Origin: Pseudomonas sp. IB20
GTDB taxonomy: Bacteria > Pseudomonadota > Gammaproteobacteria > Pseudomonadales > Pseudomonadaceae
DNA: 64,000 nt
Reading direction: 5' to 3'
Assembly (NCBI RefSeq): GCF_009707325.1
Contig: NZ_CP046103.1
Coordinates: forward strand, 1,723,810-1,787,809
Under the pieces are notes generated by a model. The model had not been told where the DNA came from, made no database searches, and saw nothing but the letters and a program-made list of their open reading frames with translations. The position numbers and the translations under genes are program-made. Positions 17,571-26,450 of this stretch are shown piece after piece. The stretch's first letter is position 1; each line of letters begins with the position of its first letter.

Positions 17571-17700
17571 AAGTGGGCTTGCCCCGCGTTGGGGCGCGAA
17601 GCGGCCTGAAAACCTGTGAGCAAGTTTTAACCGGGAAGCCGCATCAGCCGCACTGGGGCCGCTTCGCAGCCCAACGCGGGGCAAGCCCGCTCGCCACAGG
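17571..17700. repeat. REP-type inverted repeat pair
   Basis: GGGCTTGCCCCGCGTTGGG at the left is matched in inverse orientation by CCCAACGCGGGGCAAGCCC at the right, with GAAGCGGCC and GGCCGCTTC as inner arms. It abuts the truncated glutaredoxin gene. Confidence 0.8.
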
Positions 17701-17719
17701 TATTCGCTGGGCATAGAAT

Positions 17720-17919
17720 AAAGTCCTAGTGAGATCGCCGAAGTCGAAATCATGCCACTCGTCGAACATGGGTTGCTGGTAGAACTGGTGGATATCACCG
17801 ACCCCGATGATCTGACCGAAGCCTACGGCCTGCGGATTCCGGTGCTTCGCCGGGTGGATACCGGGGCAGAACTGGACTGGCCATTCGACACTGGACAGAT
17901 TGTTGCCTTCCTTTCTTAA
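17720..17919 (+). pseudogene. 5'-truncated DUF836 glutaredoxin-like gene
   Basis: The reading frame ending at 17919 encodes a clear C-terminal part of a DUF836 glutaredoxin-like protein (EIAEVEIMPLVEHGLLVELV, then YGLRIPVLRR, DTGAELDWPFD). The N-terminal redox segment, normally LYGTLGCHLC, is missing. The frame is closed by TAA at about 17718, followed by AGT CCT AGT GAG, where Cys-His-Leu-Cys-Glu codons should be. A 55-codon frame from the ATG at 17752 remains, but it lacks the active-site CxxC. The break lies just 20 bp from the REP pair. Certainly not a functional thioredoxin-fold enzyme. Confidence 0.7.
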
Positions 17920-17955
17920 GTTTTCTCCGATGGTGGGTTTCCAAATATTACGTTA

Positions 17956-17971
17956 CTGTATGCTTGTACAG
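17956..17971. promoter_or_regulatory. LexA (SOS) box
   Basis: CTGTATGCTTGTACAG fits CTG-N10-CAG with AT-rich flanks; the wider sequence TACTGTATGCTTGTACAGTG is very close to the E. coli consensus. It lies 23 bp upstream of the start of the gene at 17997 with no other gene nearby, so that gene is probably DNA-damage inducible. Confidence 0.75.
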
Positions 17972-17996
17972 TGATGGAATAGAGGGAACGCCCGTG

Positions 17997-18329
17997 GTGA
18001 ATGTTGAACAACTGAAAAGCAGCGTCAATCGCATGTCCGCCGACGTCGTGCGCGACGCGGTGAACGAGCTGCGCCTCGATGGCCTGGTCACGGAAGGCAA
18101 GACGCCGTTTAATAAAGTGCATTTCAATACCTGCTTTGCCGAGATCGAGGCGTTGTTCCAGCGCGCCGGTTACCACAAGCAGTTGGATGTGGTGGGTTAT
18201 CAGGGCTTGCTGTACGCGCTTTACGATCCCGGCCGCTGGGAAGCGGTGGACGTGCTGCGCTGGCTCAAGGAATTCACCGACGCCGCCAGCGCCTCGCCGG
18301 TCCTGCGCGCGCAATTGGCCAAGGCCTGA
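17997..18329 (+). CDS. Unknown protein, predicted SOS-inducible
   Basis: A 110-residue soluble protein that I do not recognise. It is predicted mostly helical, with RMSADVVRDAVNELRLDGLV near the N terminus and LYDPGRWEAVDVLRWLKEF near the C terminus. No catalytic motif or membrane segment is seen. The start is one of two adjacent GTG codons (17994 and 17997), preceded by AGAGGGA at 17981-17987. A near-perfect LexA box immediately upstream is the strongest clue to its role: it should be derepressed on DNA damage. It may be a small DNA-repair accessory or cell-cycle factor, but nothing in the sequence decides this. It is followed by a pseudouridine synthase gene 72 bp away on the same strand. 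Confidence 0.8.
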   Translation: MNVEQLKSSVNRMSADVVRDAVNELRLDGLVTEGKTPFNKVHFNTCFAEIEALFQRAGYHKQLDVVGYQGLLYALYDPGRWEAVDVLRWLKEFTDAASASPVLRAQLAKA

Positions 18330-18401
18330 GATCCGCCCTAGGCTCCATCGTGCTCCATGCGGGATAATGCCTGCCTGATTTTCCAGGCCTCGAGCATTTT
18401 C

Positions 18402-19292
18402 ATGTCCACATCCGGTTTTTCCGCTTCGCAACACCAAGCCAGCACGCTGTATTTGCCGCCTGGCCCCTGGGCGACGGTGCTGGACTGCCTGTGCGAGCAC
18501 TTCCCGGCGATCAGCCGTGAACACTGGCTGGACCGCATCGCCCGTGGTCGGGTACTCGACATCAACGGTACGCCGATCAGCCTGGGCCTGGCCTACAAGG
18601 AAGGCCTGTGCATCTACTACTTCCGCGAAGTGCCGAATGAAAAGGTGATCCCGGTTCAGGAAACCATCCTGTACGCCGACGAGCACCTGGTGGTCGCCGA
18701 CAAACCGCACTTTCTGCCGGTGACGCCAGCCGGTGAGTACGTCGAGCAGACCCTGCTGCGCCGTTTGATCCGTCGCCTGGATAACCCGTCTTTGGTGCCC
18801 TTGCACCGTATCGACCGGCACACCGCAGGGCTGGTGCTGTTCAGCGCCAACCCGCAAAGCCGTTCGGCGTATCAACAGCTGTTCCCTACGCGTCGCATCG
18901 ACAAATTCTACGAAGCCATCGCCCCAGCCTTGCCGAACCTGACCTTCCCCAGGGTGCACAAAAGCCGTCTGGTGGATGGCGAGCCGTTCTTCCGCATGCA
19001 GGAAGGGCCCGGCGCCAGCAACACTGAAACTGCCGTGGAAGTACGTGAGAAAAACGGCGACCTATGGCGCTACGGCCTATTCCCCGTGACCGGCAAGAAG
19101 CACCAACTGCGGGTGCACATGACCGCGCTTGGGGCGAGTATCTGCAATGACCCGTTCTACCCTGACGTGATCAAGGACGCCGAGGACGACTACGCCAACC
19201 CGCTCAAACTGCTGGCCCAAGGCGTACGCTTTATCGACCCGGTGACCGGCGAACAGCGTGATTTTCGCAGCCAGATCACCCTCGACTGGTAA
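18402..19292 (+). CDS. RluA-family RNA pseudouridine synthase
   Basis: A 296-residue pseudouridine synthase. The catalytic aspartate lies in PLHRIDRHTAGLVLFS (near residue 135), the RluA-family motif II. An S4-like RNA-binding segment (about 25-65, SREHWLDRIARGRVLDING) precedes it. Other family motifs are ADKPHFLPVTP and KKHQLRVHM. The ATG at 18402 gives MSTSGFSASQ; an earlier in-frame ATG at 18357 is not supported by a good ribosome site. The RNA target (rRNA or tRNA) cannot be told from sequence. The gene ends at a strong bidirectional terminator. Confidence 0.9.
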   Translation: MSTSGFSASQHQASTLYLPPGPWATVLDCLCEHFPAISREHWLDRIARGRVLDINGTPISLGLAYKEGLCIYYFREVPNEKVIPVQETILYADEHLVVADKPHFLPVTPAGEYVEQTLLRRLIRRLDNPSLVPLHRIDRHTAGLVLFSANPQSRSAYQQLFPTRRIDKFYEAIAPALPNLTFPRVHKSRLVDGEPFFRMQEGPGASNTETAVEVREKNGDLWRYGLFPVTGKKHQLRVHMTALGASICNDPFYPDVIKDAEDDYANPLKLLAQGVRFIDPVTGEQRDFRSQITLDW

Positions 19293-19304
19293 CCCCCAGA
19301 AACG

Positions 19305-19331
19305 ACAAGGCCCGCACATGGCGGGCCTTGT
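19305..19331. terminator. Bidirectional rho-independent terminator
   Basis: An 11-bp perfect stem (ACAAGGCCCGC, 19305-19315, with its complement 19321-19331) around a 5-base loop, between the convergent pseudouridine synthase and lipoprotein genes. Confidence 0.85.
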
Positions 19332-19347
19332 TGGCAAACGCTAAGAC

Positions 19348-19569
19348 TTACAGGTCTTTAACGGTGCGAACCTGATCTTTGTTGATGCGGGTCTGCTTAC
19401 CGTCAAGTTGTTTGAACTCATAGAAGCCCGAAGCCTTGTCGTATGTAGGGGTGTCGACGGCCTGGATTTCGCGACCGTCATTCAGGGTGATCACTGTAGG
19501 CGAGGCGCAACCGGCAAGCGTGGCGAGGCCCAGTGCAAGCATGAGAGCGGCGATGGTCCGTTGAGTCAT
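19348..19569 (-). CDS. YgdI/YgdR family small lipoprotein
   Basis: A 73-residue lipoprotein with signal peptide and lipobox LAGC (lipidated Cys near residue 22). The mature part is the DUF903/YgdI-YgdR SH3-like fold (VITLNDGREIQAVDTP, then YEFKQLDGKQTRINKDQV). No Asp follows the Cys, so outer-membrane sorting is expected. Function unknown. It lies just downstream of mobA, the same order as in P. aeruginosa, as far as I recall that region. Confidence 0.88.
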   Translation of the reverse strand: MTQRTIAALMLALGLATLAGCASPTVITLNDGREIQAVDTPTYDKASGFYEFKQLDGKQTRINKDQVRTVKDL

Positions 19570-19648
19570 GTGTGTGTCTCCGAGAGAATTCTTTTAAATT
19601 GCTGACCTTGTGACGCGCGCGGCGCCGACAAAGTTCCTTGTTCGAGGT

Positions 19649-20251
19649 TCATTCTGACACGCCGATGCCTGGGTGCAACAGCTTCGGTGTATTCAAGTTG
19701 GCCAGGCGCGGGTCTTCAGCCGGGCACTCCAGGCCCACGCCACCCAGGTGCAAAAAAAGCTTGCGGGGGCTACGTTCGCCGGCGTCCCAGGCCCGTTTTA
19801 CCTCGGTTTGCAGGTATGTCGGGATGATGCAGATCAAGGGTTCCCAGAACTCACCATGGCGCACCATCACCGGTAGCTGCGGGTTGCGGCGTGCAATCTC
19901 ACGCAGGTCGGTGAGCAGTCCCACGTCGATGTTTGGCACATCACACGGCAGTATCAGCAAATGCGCATGACGCGCGGCGGCTAATCCGGTGCGGATGCCT
20001 GCCAGCGGGCCGGGGAAGTCCGGGCTGTCGTCACTCACCAACTGGTCGGCATAGGGCGCATAGTGGTCATGGTTGCGGTTGCACGAGATGATCAAGTCAT
20101 CCGTGAGCGGCCGTGTCAGGCGCTGCAAGTGCGCGATCAGGGGCTGGCCATGCCAGGGCAGCAGGCCTTTGTCCTGGCCGCCCATGCGTTGGCCGCGGCC
20201 ACCGGCCAGCAGCAAAATCGAACAGGGCAGGGGCGAAGCATCGAGAGACAT
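19649..20251 (-). CDS. mobA: Molybdenum cofactor guanylyltransferase MobA
   Basis: Transfers GMP from GTP to molybdopterin to make the bis-MGD cofactor. The 200-residue protein carries the nucleotidyltransferase signature [15 protein letters not shown] near residue 15, and LPCDVPNID near residue 100 with the metal-binding Asp. It is divergent from moaB with a 77-bp gap containing both promoters. Together with moaB and moeA it provides the late steps of molybdenum-cofactor synthesis. Confidence 0.93.
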   Translation of the reverse strand: MSLDASPLPCSILLLAGGRGQRMGGQDKGLLPWHGQPLIAHLQRLTRPLTDDLIISCNRNHDHYAPYADQLVSDDSPDFPGPLAGIRTGLAAARHAHLLILPCDVPNIDVGLLTDLREIARRNPQLPVMVRHGEFWEPLICIIPTYLQTEVKRAWDAGERSPRKLFLHLGGVGLECPAEDPRLANLNTPKLLHPGIGVSE

Positions 20252-20328
20252 GGCGGTTCCGCTGGGGCAGGTAAATAGGGCCTGTGTGATATAACATCGG
20301 GCTGTTCCTTCGACAACCGGACCGAGCC

Positions 20329-20868
20329 ATGAACGCCAAGGCTGATGCGCCCTTCGTACCCCTGAATATTGCTGTACTGACCGTCAGCGACACCCGCACC
20401 CTGGACACCGACACCTCGGGCCAGGTCTTCGTCGACCGGCTGACCGCCGCCGGCCACAGCCTGGCCGAGCGCGTGCTGCTCAAGGACGATCTCTACAAGA
20501 TTCGCGCCCAAGTCGCCCACTGGATCGCCGAAGACGTGGTGCAAGTGGTGCTGATCACCGGCGGCACCGGCTTCACCGGCCGCGACAGCACGCCCGAAGC
20601 GGTAAGTTGCCTGCTGGACAAACAGGTCGACGGTTTTGGCGAATTGTTCCGCCAGATCTCCGTGGCCGATATCGGCACCTCCACTGTGCAATCGCGCGCG
20701 CTGGCCGGCCTGTCTAATGGCACGCTGGTGTGCTGCCTGCCGGGCTCCACCAACGCGGTGCGCACCGGCTGGGACGGCATCCTTGCCGAGCAACTGGATA
20801 ACCGCCACCGCCCGTGCAACTTCGTCCCTCACCTGAAGCAGGCCGAACCCTGCCAATCCCGTGGGTAA
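20329..20868 (+). CDS. moaB: Molybdenum cofactor biosynthesis protein B
   Basis: A 179-residue MoaB/MogA-family protein binding molybdopterin. The family motifs are visible: [14 protein letters not shown] near the N terminus, [16 protein letters not shown] mid-protein, and CLPGSTNAV near the C terminus. Its stop codon overlaps the GTG start of moeA by eight bases, showing translational coupling. It may work as the adenylyltransferase for molybdopterin in pseudomonads, which can lack a separate mogA; that point is inference. Confidence 0.92.
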   Translation: MNAKADAPFVPLNIAVLTVSDTRTLDTDTSGQVFVDRLTAAGHSLAERVLLKDDLYKIRAQVAHWIAEDVVQVVLITGGTGFTGRDSTPEAVSCLLDKQVDGFGELFRQISVADIGTSTVQSRALAGLSNGTLVCCLPGSTNAVRTGWDGILAEQLDNRHRPCNFVPHLKQAEPCQSRG

Positions 20869-22078
20869 GCCCGGCAAGACCGGCGCGCTGATGCCGGTGG
20901 AAGACGCGTTGCGTCAACTGCTGGACATGGCCGAAGCCGCGCCGATCCGTGAGCCGCACGTACTGCCCTTGGCCGACTGCGACGGCCGCGTGCTGGCGCA
21001 GGATTTAGTCTCCACCCTCGACCTGCCGCCTTGGCCCAACAGCGCCATGGACGGTTACGCCCTGCGCCTTGCGGACTGGGTCGGCGAGCCCTTGCCCGTC
21101 AGCCAGCGCATCTTCGCAGGCCAGGCGCCGCAGCCCTTGGCCGCCGGCACCTGCGCGCGCATCTTTACCGGGGCGCCAGTGCCCGAAGGCGCCGATTGCG
21201 TGGAGATGCAGGAAAACGCCGTGGTCCACGCCGACGAGCGCGTGAGCTTCACCGAGCCGCTACAGGTGGACCAGAACATCCGCCCGCAAGGCCAGGAAAC
21301 TACTGTAGGCGAGTTGGTGTTGACCGCGGGCACGCGCTTGGGCCCGATCGAACTGGGCCTGGCTGCGTCCCTGGGCCACGACCGCCTGAACGTGGTGCGC
21401 CGGGTGCGCGTGGCCGTGCTTTCTACCGGTGACGAGTTGATCGAGCCCGGCCTGCCGCTGGGCCCGGGCCAGATCTACAACAGCAACCGTCGCGTGCTGT
21501 GCAGTTGGTTGGCGCGAATGGGCTGTGAAGTGATTGATGCCGGGATTCTGCCGGATGACCTGGAAAAAACCCGCAAACGCCTGGCGGACCTGGGCAATGT
21601 CGACCTGATTCTGTCGACTGGCGGTGTGTCAGTGGGCGAGGCGGACTTCCTCGGTATCGCCCTGCGCGAAGAGGGCGAACTGGCCCTGTGGAAGCTGGCG
21701 ATCAAACCCGGTAAACCATTGACCTTCGGCCACTTTCGCGGTGTGCCGGTGATCGGCCTGCCTGGCAACCCAGCCTCGACCCTGGTGACCTTTGCGCTGC
21801 TGGCGCGGCCTTATCTGCTGCGCCGCCAAGGTGTGCAAGACGTCGAACCGCTGCGGTTCGAAGTACCGGCAGGGTTCGTATGGCCCAAACCCGGCAACCG
21901 TCGCGAATACCTGCGCGGGCGGATCGAGCAGGGCAAGGCGATCATCTACCGCAACCAGAGCTCCGGCGTACTGCGCAGCGCGGCGTGGGCCGAAGGGTTT
22001 GTGGAGGTGCTGGAAGGGACGACGTTGGCTATCGGCGACCGCGTCTATTTCATTCCCCTGAGCGAAGTCCTGAACTGA
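20861..22078 (+). CDS. moeA: Molybdopterin molybdenumtransferase MoeA
   Basis: Inserts molybdate into adenylylated molybdopterin. The 405-residue protein has the MoeA order: N-terminal domain with PPWPNSAMDGYALR, central MoCF-binding domain with VAVLSTGDELIEPG and ILSTGGVSVGEADF, GLPGNPASTLVTF, and a C-terminal barrel. The GTG at 20861 overlaps moaB by eight bases; an ATG at codon 11 (20891) is an alternative start just before the conserved PVEDAL. REP palindromes follow the stop. Confidence 0.93.
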   Translation: MGKPGKTGALMPVEDALRQLLDMAEAAPIREPHVLPLADCDGRVLAQDLVSTLDLPPWPNSAMDGYALRLADWVGEPLPVSQRIFAGQAPQPLAAGTCARIFTGAPVPEGADCVEMQENAVVHADERVSFTEPLQVDQNIRPQGQETTVGELVLTAGTRLGPIELGLAASLGHDRLNVVRRVRVAVLSTGDELIEPGLPLGPGQIYNSNRRVLCSWLARMGCEVIDAGILPDDLEKTRKRLADLGNVDLILSTGGVSVGEADFLGIALREEGELALWKLAIKPGKPLTFGHFRGVPVIGLPGNPASTLVTFALLARPYLLRRQGVQDVEPLRFEVPAGFVWPKPGNRREYLRGRIEQGKAIIYRNQSSGVLRSAAWAEGFVEVLEGTTLAIGDRVYFIPLSEVLN

Positions 22079-22093
22079 CAATAGAGATCTAAA

Positions 22094-22185
22094 TGTGGGA
22101 GGGCTTGTAGTGGCGAGCCCGCTCGCCACAAGGGGTATGTGTGGGAGGGCTTGTAGTGGCGAGCCCGCTCGCCACAAGGGGTATG
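22094..22185. repeat. Tandemly duplicated 46-bp REP unit
   Basis: A 46-bp unit containing the palindrome GGCGAGCCCGCTCGCC is repeated twice head to tail (22094-22139 and 22140-22185), essentially identical. It lies between the convergent ends of moeA and the FlhB-like gene and may act as a transcript end. Confidence 0.85.
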
Positions 22186-22197
22186 GGGTCCGAGTCT

Positions 22198-22527
22198 TTA
22201 GTAATCATCCCCACGCTCGGTCACATCCCGCTCCACTGGCCCCGCATCCGGGTCATACCCCACCGGGAACTTGCCCTTCAGCGTCCACGCAAACGCAATG
22301 ATCTCCGCCACCGTGCGGTACAACTCCTCCGGGATACTGTCTCCCAGTTCCATGCGCGCCAGCAGCTTGACCAGCTCGGCATTCTCATAGATCGGCACTT
22401 CATTTTCCCGCGCCAGCTTCAGGATGGCTTCGGCCAGGGCATCGTCACCCTTGGCCGTCAGGGTCGGCGCTTGCTGGCCGTCGTACTTGAGGGCAATCGC
22501 CTGGCGCGGCGGGGTAGGGTTTTTCAT
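22198..22527 (-). CDS. FlhB C-terminal-domain-like protein
   Basis: A 109-residue protein equal to the cytoplasmic C-terminal part of FlhB/EscU export-gate proteins, without any membrane helices. It begins MKNPTPPRQAIALKYDG. The NPT is where full-length FlhB has its autocleavage NPTH motif, so this orphan starts almost exactly at the cleaved fragment; the His is replaced by Pro, so no autocleavage is expected. VPIYENAELVKLLARM and IPEELYRTVAEII are family motifs. It overlaps the fliK-like gene by four bases. FliK is the known partner of the FlhB C domain, so this pair may tune substrate switching. Role inferred. Confidence 0.82.
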   Translation of the reverse strand: MKNPTPPRQAIALKYDGQQAPTLTAKGDDALAEAILKLARENEVPIYENAELVKLLARMELGDSIPEELYRTVAEIIAFAWTLKGKFPVGYDPDAGPVERDVTERGDDY

Positions 22528-24101
22528 GCGGTTTCATCCACCCAGCGCTGTTCCAGGCCGGTTCTTGGCCCGCGTGGCGGGGTGCCGAGGTGGCAATCCA
22601 GATCGCCAACATTGATGCCCGAGGTCACCAGGCGCTCACGCAAACTGGTTAAGTGGCTCTCGATCAAGCTGGCCGTAAACGGCCGAGAGGCCCATAGCTG
22701 GCTGGACAACTTGCCCTGCGTCAGTTGCGCTTGAACCTGCAATGGCCCCAGCGGCTCCATGTCGAAGGCCAGCTCGACGCGCCAGAGCATCTGTTTGGGG
22801 TCTTTTTTGTCTTTGCGCTCGGGCTGGTCTTTGTCCGGCGCCGGTTCTTCGCGCTGGAACTTGACTTGCAACGGTACGATGTCCTGCAGGGTGCGCATGG
22901 GAATTTCCAACTGCCAGGTGGTTTGCAGGCGGCCGTCGGCGGTGGTACCGGTCTGTTCCAGGCTCGACAGTTGGTGGCTCTGCAGGCGCGAAATCGCCCC
23001 GGCGGCCAGGCGCAGCAGGTTTTCCAGGTCACCTTCGCCTTCCAGTTTCGCCATCAGCCGTTCGGGCAATGGGAAGCCGGCGGGTATTTGTTTGGCGCTG
23101 ACCTGGCCGAGCGTGTTCAGCGGGCTGCGCACGAAGTTGGGCAACACCTGGGCCAGCGTATTGGCGGCCAGGATCGCACTCAGATTGGTGCTGGCGGGCA
23201 GGGCCGGCAGCAGGTCGGCGACCAGGCGCAACAGTGCGCCCTTCATGTCCAATGGCGGAATTTGCGGGTTTTGCCCGGCGAGTAATTTGGCTTCTAAAAA
23301 GGCACCGCTGTTCTGGATCACTTGCGCCAGCACCTTGGGGTTGCTGACTTGGGCCAGGTCGGGCAAGGCCGCGAGTAAGCGGTCGGCAGCCGCGCGCAGG
23401 TCGGCCGAGGTGCTGTCGCCACGTGGCAGGTTTTGCAGCGCGGTGAACACTGCATCCAGCGAGCCCTGGCGGCTTTGCTGGGTCGAGAGCTGTTGCGCGA
23501 CGGCCAATTGATCCTTGAGCCCGCTCAACGGCACGAAGTTCAAGGTCTGCGCGTTTTGCACTACGGCGCTGAGCAAGCTGCCGACCCGCAGCGGTTGCGG
23601 GCTTTCGAGCGTTAGCGTGGTGCCGGCCAGGGCGTTATTGAGCACGGTGACCAGCGAGCGGTAGATGGCCGGTTGTGTGGTGCCTTGCGGCAGCATCTGC
23701 GTGGTCAGCACCTTGGCTTGCAACAGCGTGCCCTCCGGCATTTGCGTGGTGTCGATGCGGGTCAGGGCCGCCACATTGGCGCTCAAAGCTTGCTGCAAGG
23801 TGATGGTCAGGTTGCCGGTTGGTGTCTGGCTAACCGCCACGTTACTGCCCAACGGCAAAGGCTGGGCACTGCTGGCCTGCACCAAGGTTTGGCGGCCGCC
23901 TTCGAGGGTCAACTTGAGCAACAGCTGAAAGGCTTCGCCGCCTTGTTTAAGCGCAATCACCTCGGCGTTGACGGTTTTCCCAGGGTTGATCAGGCCGGTC
24001 TGCGGCTCCAGCAGCTTGAGCAACTCACCGGTCGGCGGCAGCGGGGCAGGGCTGGTCACCGGGGCAGGAGGCAGCGTAGGAAGGTTGATCTCACCGGTCA
24101 T
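22524..24101 (-). CDS. FliK-like hook-length control protein
   Basis: A 525-residue protein with a proline-rich N terminus, a long low-complexity, Gln/Ala/Leu-rich middle, and a C-terminal FliK-type (Flg_hook) domain at about 400-500 (LWRVELAFDMEPLGPLQVQA, then LTSLRERLVTSGINVGDLDC). FliK is a secreted ruler that switches flagellar export from hook to filament subunits. It is coupled to the orphan FlhB C-domain gene, not inside a flagellar operon in this window, so it may be a second paralogue rather than the main fliK. I therefore leave the symbol empty. Confidence 0.8.
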   Translation of the reverse strand: MTGEINLPTLPPAPVTSPAPLPPTGELLKLLEPQTGLINPGKTVNAEVIALKQGGEAFQLLLKLTLEGGRQTLVQASSAQPLPLGSNVAVSQTPTGNLTITLQQALSANVAALTRIDTTQMPEGTLLQAKVLTTQMLPQGTTQPAIYRSLVTVLNNALAGTTLTLESPQPLRVGSLLSAVVQNAQTLNFVPLSGLKDQLAVAQQLSTQQSRQGSLDAVFTALQNLPRGDSTSADLRAAADRLLAALPDLAQVSNPKVLAQVIQNSGAFLEAKLLAGQNPQIPPLDMKGALLRLVADLLPALPASTNLSAILAANTLAQVLPNFVRSPLNTLGQVSAKQIPAGFPLPERLMAKLEGEGDLENLLRLAAGAISRLQSHQLSSLEQTGTTADGRLQTTWQLEIPMRTLQDIVPLQVKFQREEPAPDKDQPERKDKKDPKQMLWRVELAFDMEPLGPLQVQAQLTQGKLSSQLWASRPFTASLIESHLTSLRERLVTSGINVGDLDCHLGTPPRGPRTGLEQRWVDETA

Positions 24102-24153
24102 CGTGCGCGTCGTCTCTGGGGAAATTGCCCTCTTTAGAGTAGGGCATCACATG

Positions 24154-24159
24154 TATAAT
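24154..24159 (+). promoter_or_regulatory. -10 element of the probable ccm operon promoter
   Basis: A perfect TATAAT lies 143 bp upstream of the ccmA start in the 200-bp divergent gap. The matching -35 is weak (TTTAGA at 24133 with short spacing). An imperfect stem (AGAGAGC near 24177 with GCTCTCT near 24211) lies in the leader. Confidence 0.45.
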
Positions 24160-24301
24160 GCCGCCCGTCTGCAAAGAGAGCGGTAAAAACCTCACAACTA
24201 TTTGATCCAGCTCTCTAAAATCGGTCGCCAAAGCCGTTATTGTGCATCTCTCTATAACGGCCGCTGCACCGCCGACTTGAACCGTAAAGGCCCGCGATCT
24301 C

Positions 24302-24937
24302 TTGACCAGCCCTCTTCTTGAAGCCGTAGCGCTTGCCTGTGAACGCGACCTGCGACTGCTGTTCGAGCACCTCGAACTGCGTCTGACGGGCGGCGACATG
24401 GTGCAAATCAGCGGCCCGAACGGCAGCGGCAAGACCAGTTTGCTGCGCCTGCTGGCCGGTTTGATGCAGCCGACGGCCGGTGAGGTGCGACTGAACGGCA
24501 AGCCACTCAACGAACAACGCACGGAGTTGGCCCGCAACCTTGTCTGGATCGGCCACGCTGCCGGCATCAAGGACGTGCTCACGCCGGAAGAAAACCTCAG
24601 CTGGCTCAGCGCCCTGCATCACCCGGCTTCCCGCGACGCCATCTGGCAAGCGCTGGCGGCTGTCGGCCTCAAGGGTTTTGAAGACGTGCCCTGCCACACC
24701 CTGTCCGCCGGCCAGCAACGCCGCGTGGCCTTGGCGCGTTTGTACCTGCCCGGCCCGCCATTGTGGATTCTCGACGAACCCTTCACCGCCCTCGACAAAC
24801 AAGGGGTCGCCCAGCTTGAAGAGCACCTGGCCCGGCACTGCGAGCAGGGCGGCTTGGTGGTGCTCACGACTCACCACACCCTGACACGCATGCCCGCCGG
24901 TTACCGTGACCTGGACTTGGGCCGGTGGTCGGTATGA
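24302..24937 (+). CDS. ccmA: Cytochrome c biogenesis ATP-binding protein CcmA
   Basis: ATPase subunit of the CcmABCD complex, which drives release of heme-loaded CcmE. The 211-residue ABC protein has Walker [11 protein letters not shown] (near residue 38), signature LSAGQQRR, and Walker B LWILDEPF with a switch His in LTTHH. The start is TTG at 24302 ([16 protein letters not shown]); there is no better ATG nearby. First gene of a nine-gene operon, ending in an ATGA overlap with ccmB. Confidence 0.93.
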   Translation: MTSPLLEAVALACERDLRLLFEHLELRLTGGDMVQISGPNGSGKTSLLRLLAGLMQPTAGEVRLNGKPLNEQRTELARNLVWIGHAAGIKDVLTPEENLSWLSALHHPASRDAIWQALAAVGLKGFEDVPCHTLSAGQQRRVALARLYLPGPPLWILDEPFTALDKQGVAQLEEHLARHCEQGGLVVLTTHHTLTRMPAGYRDLDLGRWSV

Positions 24938-25602
24938 GTGTGTTCGCCCTGTTGGTCGCCCGTGAAGCGCGGCTGTTGTGCCGTCGCCCGGCTGAATTGG
25001 CCAACCCACTGGTATTTTTCGCCATCGTCATCGCGCTGTTCCCGTTGGCGGTCGGACCCGAGACTAAACTGTTGCAAACCTTGTCCCCAGGGTTAGTGTG
25101 GGTAGCAGCGCTTTTATCCGTCCTGCTCTCGCTGGACGGGCTGTTCCGCAGTGATTTTGAAGACGGTTCTCTTGAGCAGTGGGTCCTTTCGTCGCACCCT
25201 CTGCCACTTCTGGTACTGGCTAAGGTACTGGCACACTGGGCTTTTTCCGGCTTGGCGCTAGTCTTGCTCTCACCGCTGCTGGCGATGATGCTGGGCTTGC
25301 CCGTCGAATGCCTGCCGGTATTGCTGCTTTCCTTGTTGCTCGGCACGCCGGTGCTCAGCCTGTTGGGGGCGGTGGGCGCAGCGTTGACCGTCGGTTTGAA
25401 GCGGGGCGGCCTGTTGTTGGCCCTACTGATTCTGCCTTTGTACATCCCGGTGTTGATCCTGGGCAGCGGTGCCTTGCAGGCCGCGCTCATGGGCATGCCG
25501 GCGACCGGTTACCTCTTGTGGCTTGGCAGCCTGACCGCCCTGGCGGTAACCCTGACACCCTTTGCTATAGCGGCTGGCCTGAAGATCAGCGTCGGCGAAT
25601 AA
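24934..25602 (+). CDS. ccmB: Heme exporter subunit CcmB
   Basis: Six-helix integral membrane subunit (222 residues) of the CcmABCD complex. The N terminus [21 protein letters not shown] and the [12 protein letters not shown] loop are characteristic. It starts at the ATG overlapping the ccmA stop. The following gap to ccmC, about 90 bp, is the longest within the operon, but no terminator is seen. Confidence 0.93.
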   Translation: MSVFALLVAREARLLCRRPAELANPLVFFAIVIALFPLAVGPETKLLQTLSPGLVWVAALLSVLLSLDGLFRSDFEDGSLEQWVLSSHPLPLLVLAKVLAHWAFSGLALVLLSPLLAMMLGLPVECLPVLLLSLLLGTPVLSLLGAVGAALTVGLKRGGLLLALLILPLYIPVLILGSGALQAALMGMPATGYLLWLGSLTALAVTLTPFAIAAGLKISVGE

Positions 25603-25694
25603 TGAGGTCTGGTTAAGCGACATAATCAGCTCTTCAACATAAGAAAGGCCCTGAGCTTCTTGCCTGACGAGAAGCCACCGTGATGGAAACAGCA

Positions 25695-26450
25695 ATGAAC
25701 TGGACCTGGTTTCACAAGCTCGGCTCGCCCAAATGGTTTTACGGCATCAGCGCCAAGCTGCTGCCGTGGTTGAGCATCGCAGCCCTGTTGCTGATCGGCA
25801 CCGGCCTGGTCTGGGGCCTGGCCTTCGCGCCGCCGGACTACCAGCAAGGCAATAGCTTTCGCATCATCTATATCCACGTGCCCGCCGCGATGCTGGCGCA
25901 GTCCTGCTACGTGATGCTGGCGGTGTGCGGCATCGTTGGCCTGGTGTGGAAGATGAAGCTGGCCGACGTGGCCCTGCAATGCGCCGCGCCCATCGGCGCG
26001 TGGATGACCGCCGTGGCGCTGGTCACCGGCGCGATTTGGGGCAAACCGACCTGGGGCTCGTGGTGGGTGTGGGATGCGCGCCTCACGTCCATGCTGATCC
26101 TGCTGTTTCTGTACTTCGGCCTGATCGCCCTGGGCAATGCCATCAGCAACCGCGACAGCGCCGCCAAAGCCTGCGCGGTACTGGCCATCGTCGGCGTGAT
26201 CAACATCCCGATCATCAAATACTCGGTGGAGTGGTGGAACACCCTGCACCAGGGCGCCACCTTCACCCTCACCGAAAAGCCGGCCATGCCCGTGGAAATG
26301 TGGGCGCCGCTGCTGCTGATGGTGCTGGGGTTCTACTGCTTCTTCGGCGCCGTGCTGCTGATGCGCATGCGCTTGGAAGTGCTCAAGCGTGAAGCCCGCA
26401 CCAGTTGGGTCAAGGCCGAAGTGCAAAACAGCCTGGGAGCGCGTGGATGA
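25695..26450 (+). CDS. ccmC: Heme-handling protein CcmC
   Basis: Six-helix membrane protein (251 residues) that loads heme onto CcmE. It carries the tryptophan-rich heme-binding WWD motif ([12 protein letters not shown], near residue 120) and two periplasmic histidines (IYIHVPAA and TLHQGA). I chose the ATG at 25695 ([12 protein letters not shown]), the family start, with GGAAA upstream; GTG at 25680 and ATG at 25683 would add four or five residues. Confidence 0.92.
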   Translation: MNWTWFHKLGSPKWFYGISAKLLPWLSIAALLLIGTGLVWGLAFAPPDYQQGNSFRIIYIHVPAAMLAQSCYVMLAVCGIVGLVWKMKLADVALQCAAPIGAWMTAVALVTGAIWGKPTWGSWWVWDARLTSMLILLFLYFGLIALGNAISNRDSAAKACAVLAIVGVINIPIIKYSVEWWNTLHQGATFTLTEKPAMPVEMWAPLLLMVLGFYCFFGAVLLMRMRLEVLKREARTSWVKAEVQNSLGARG

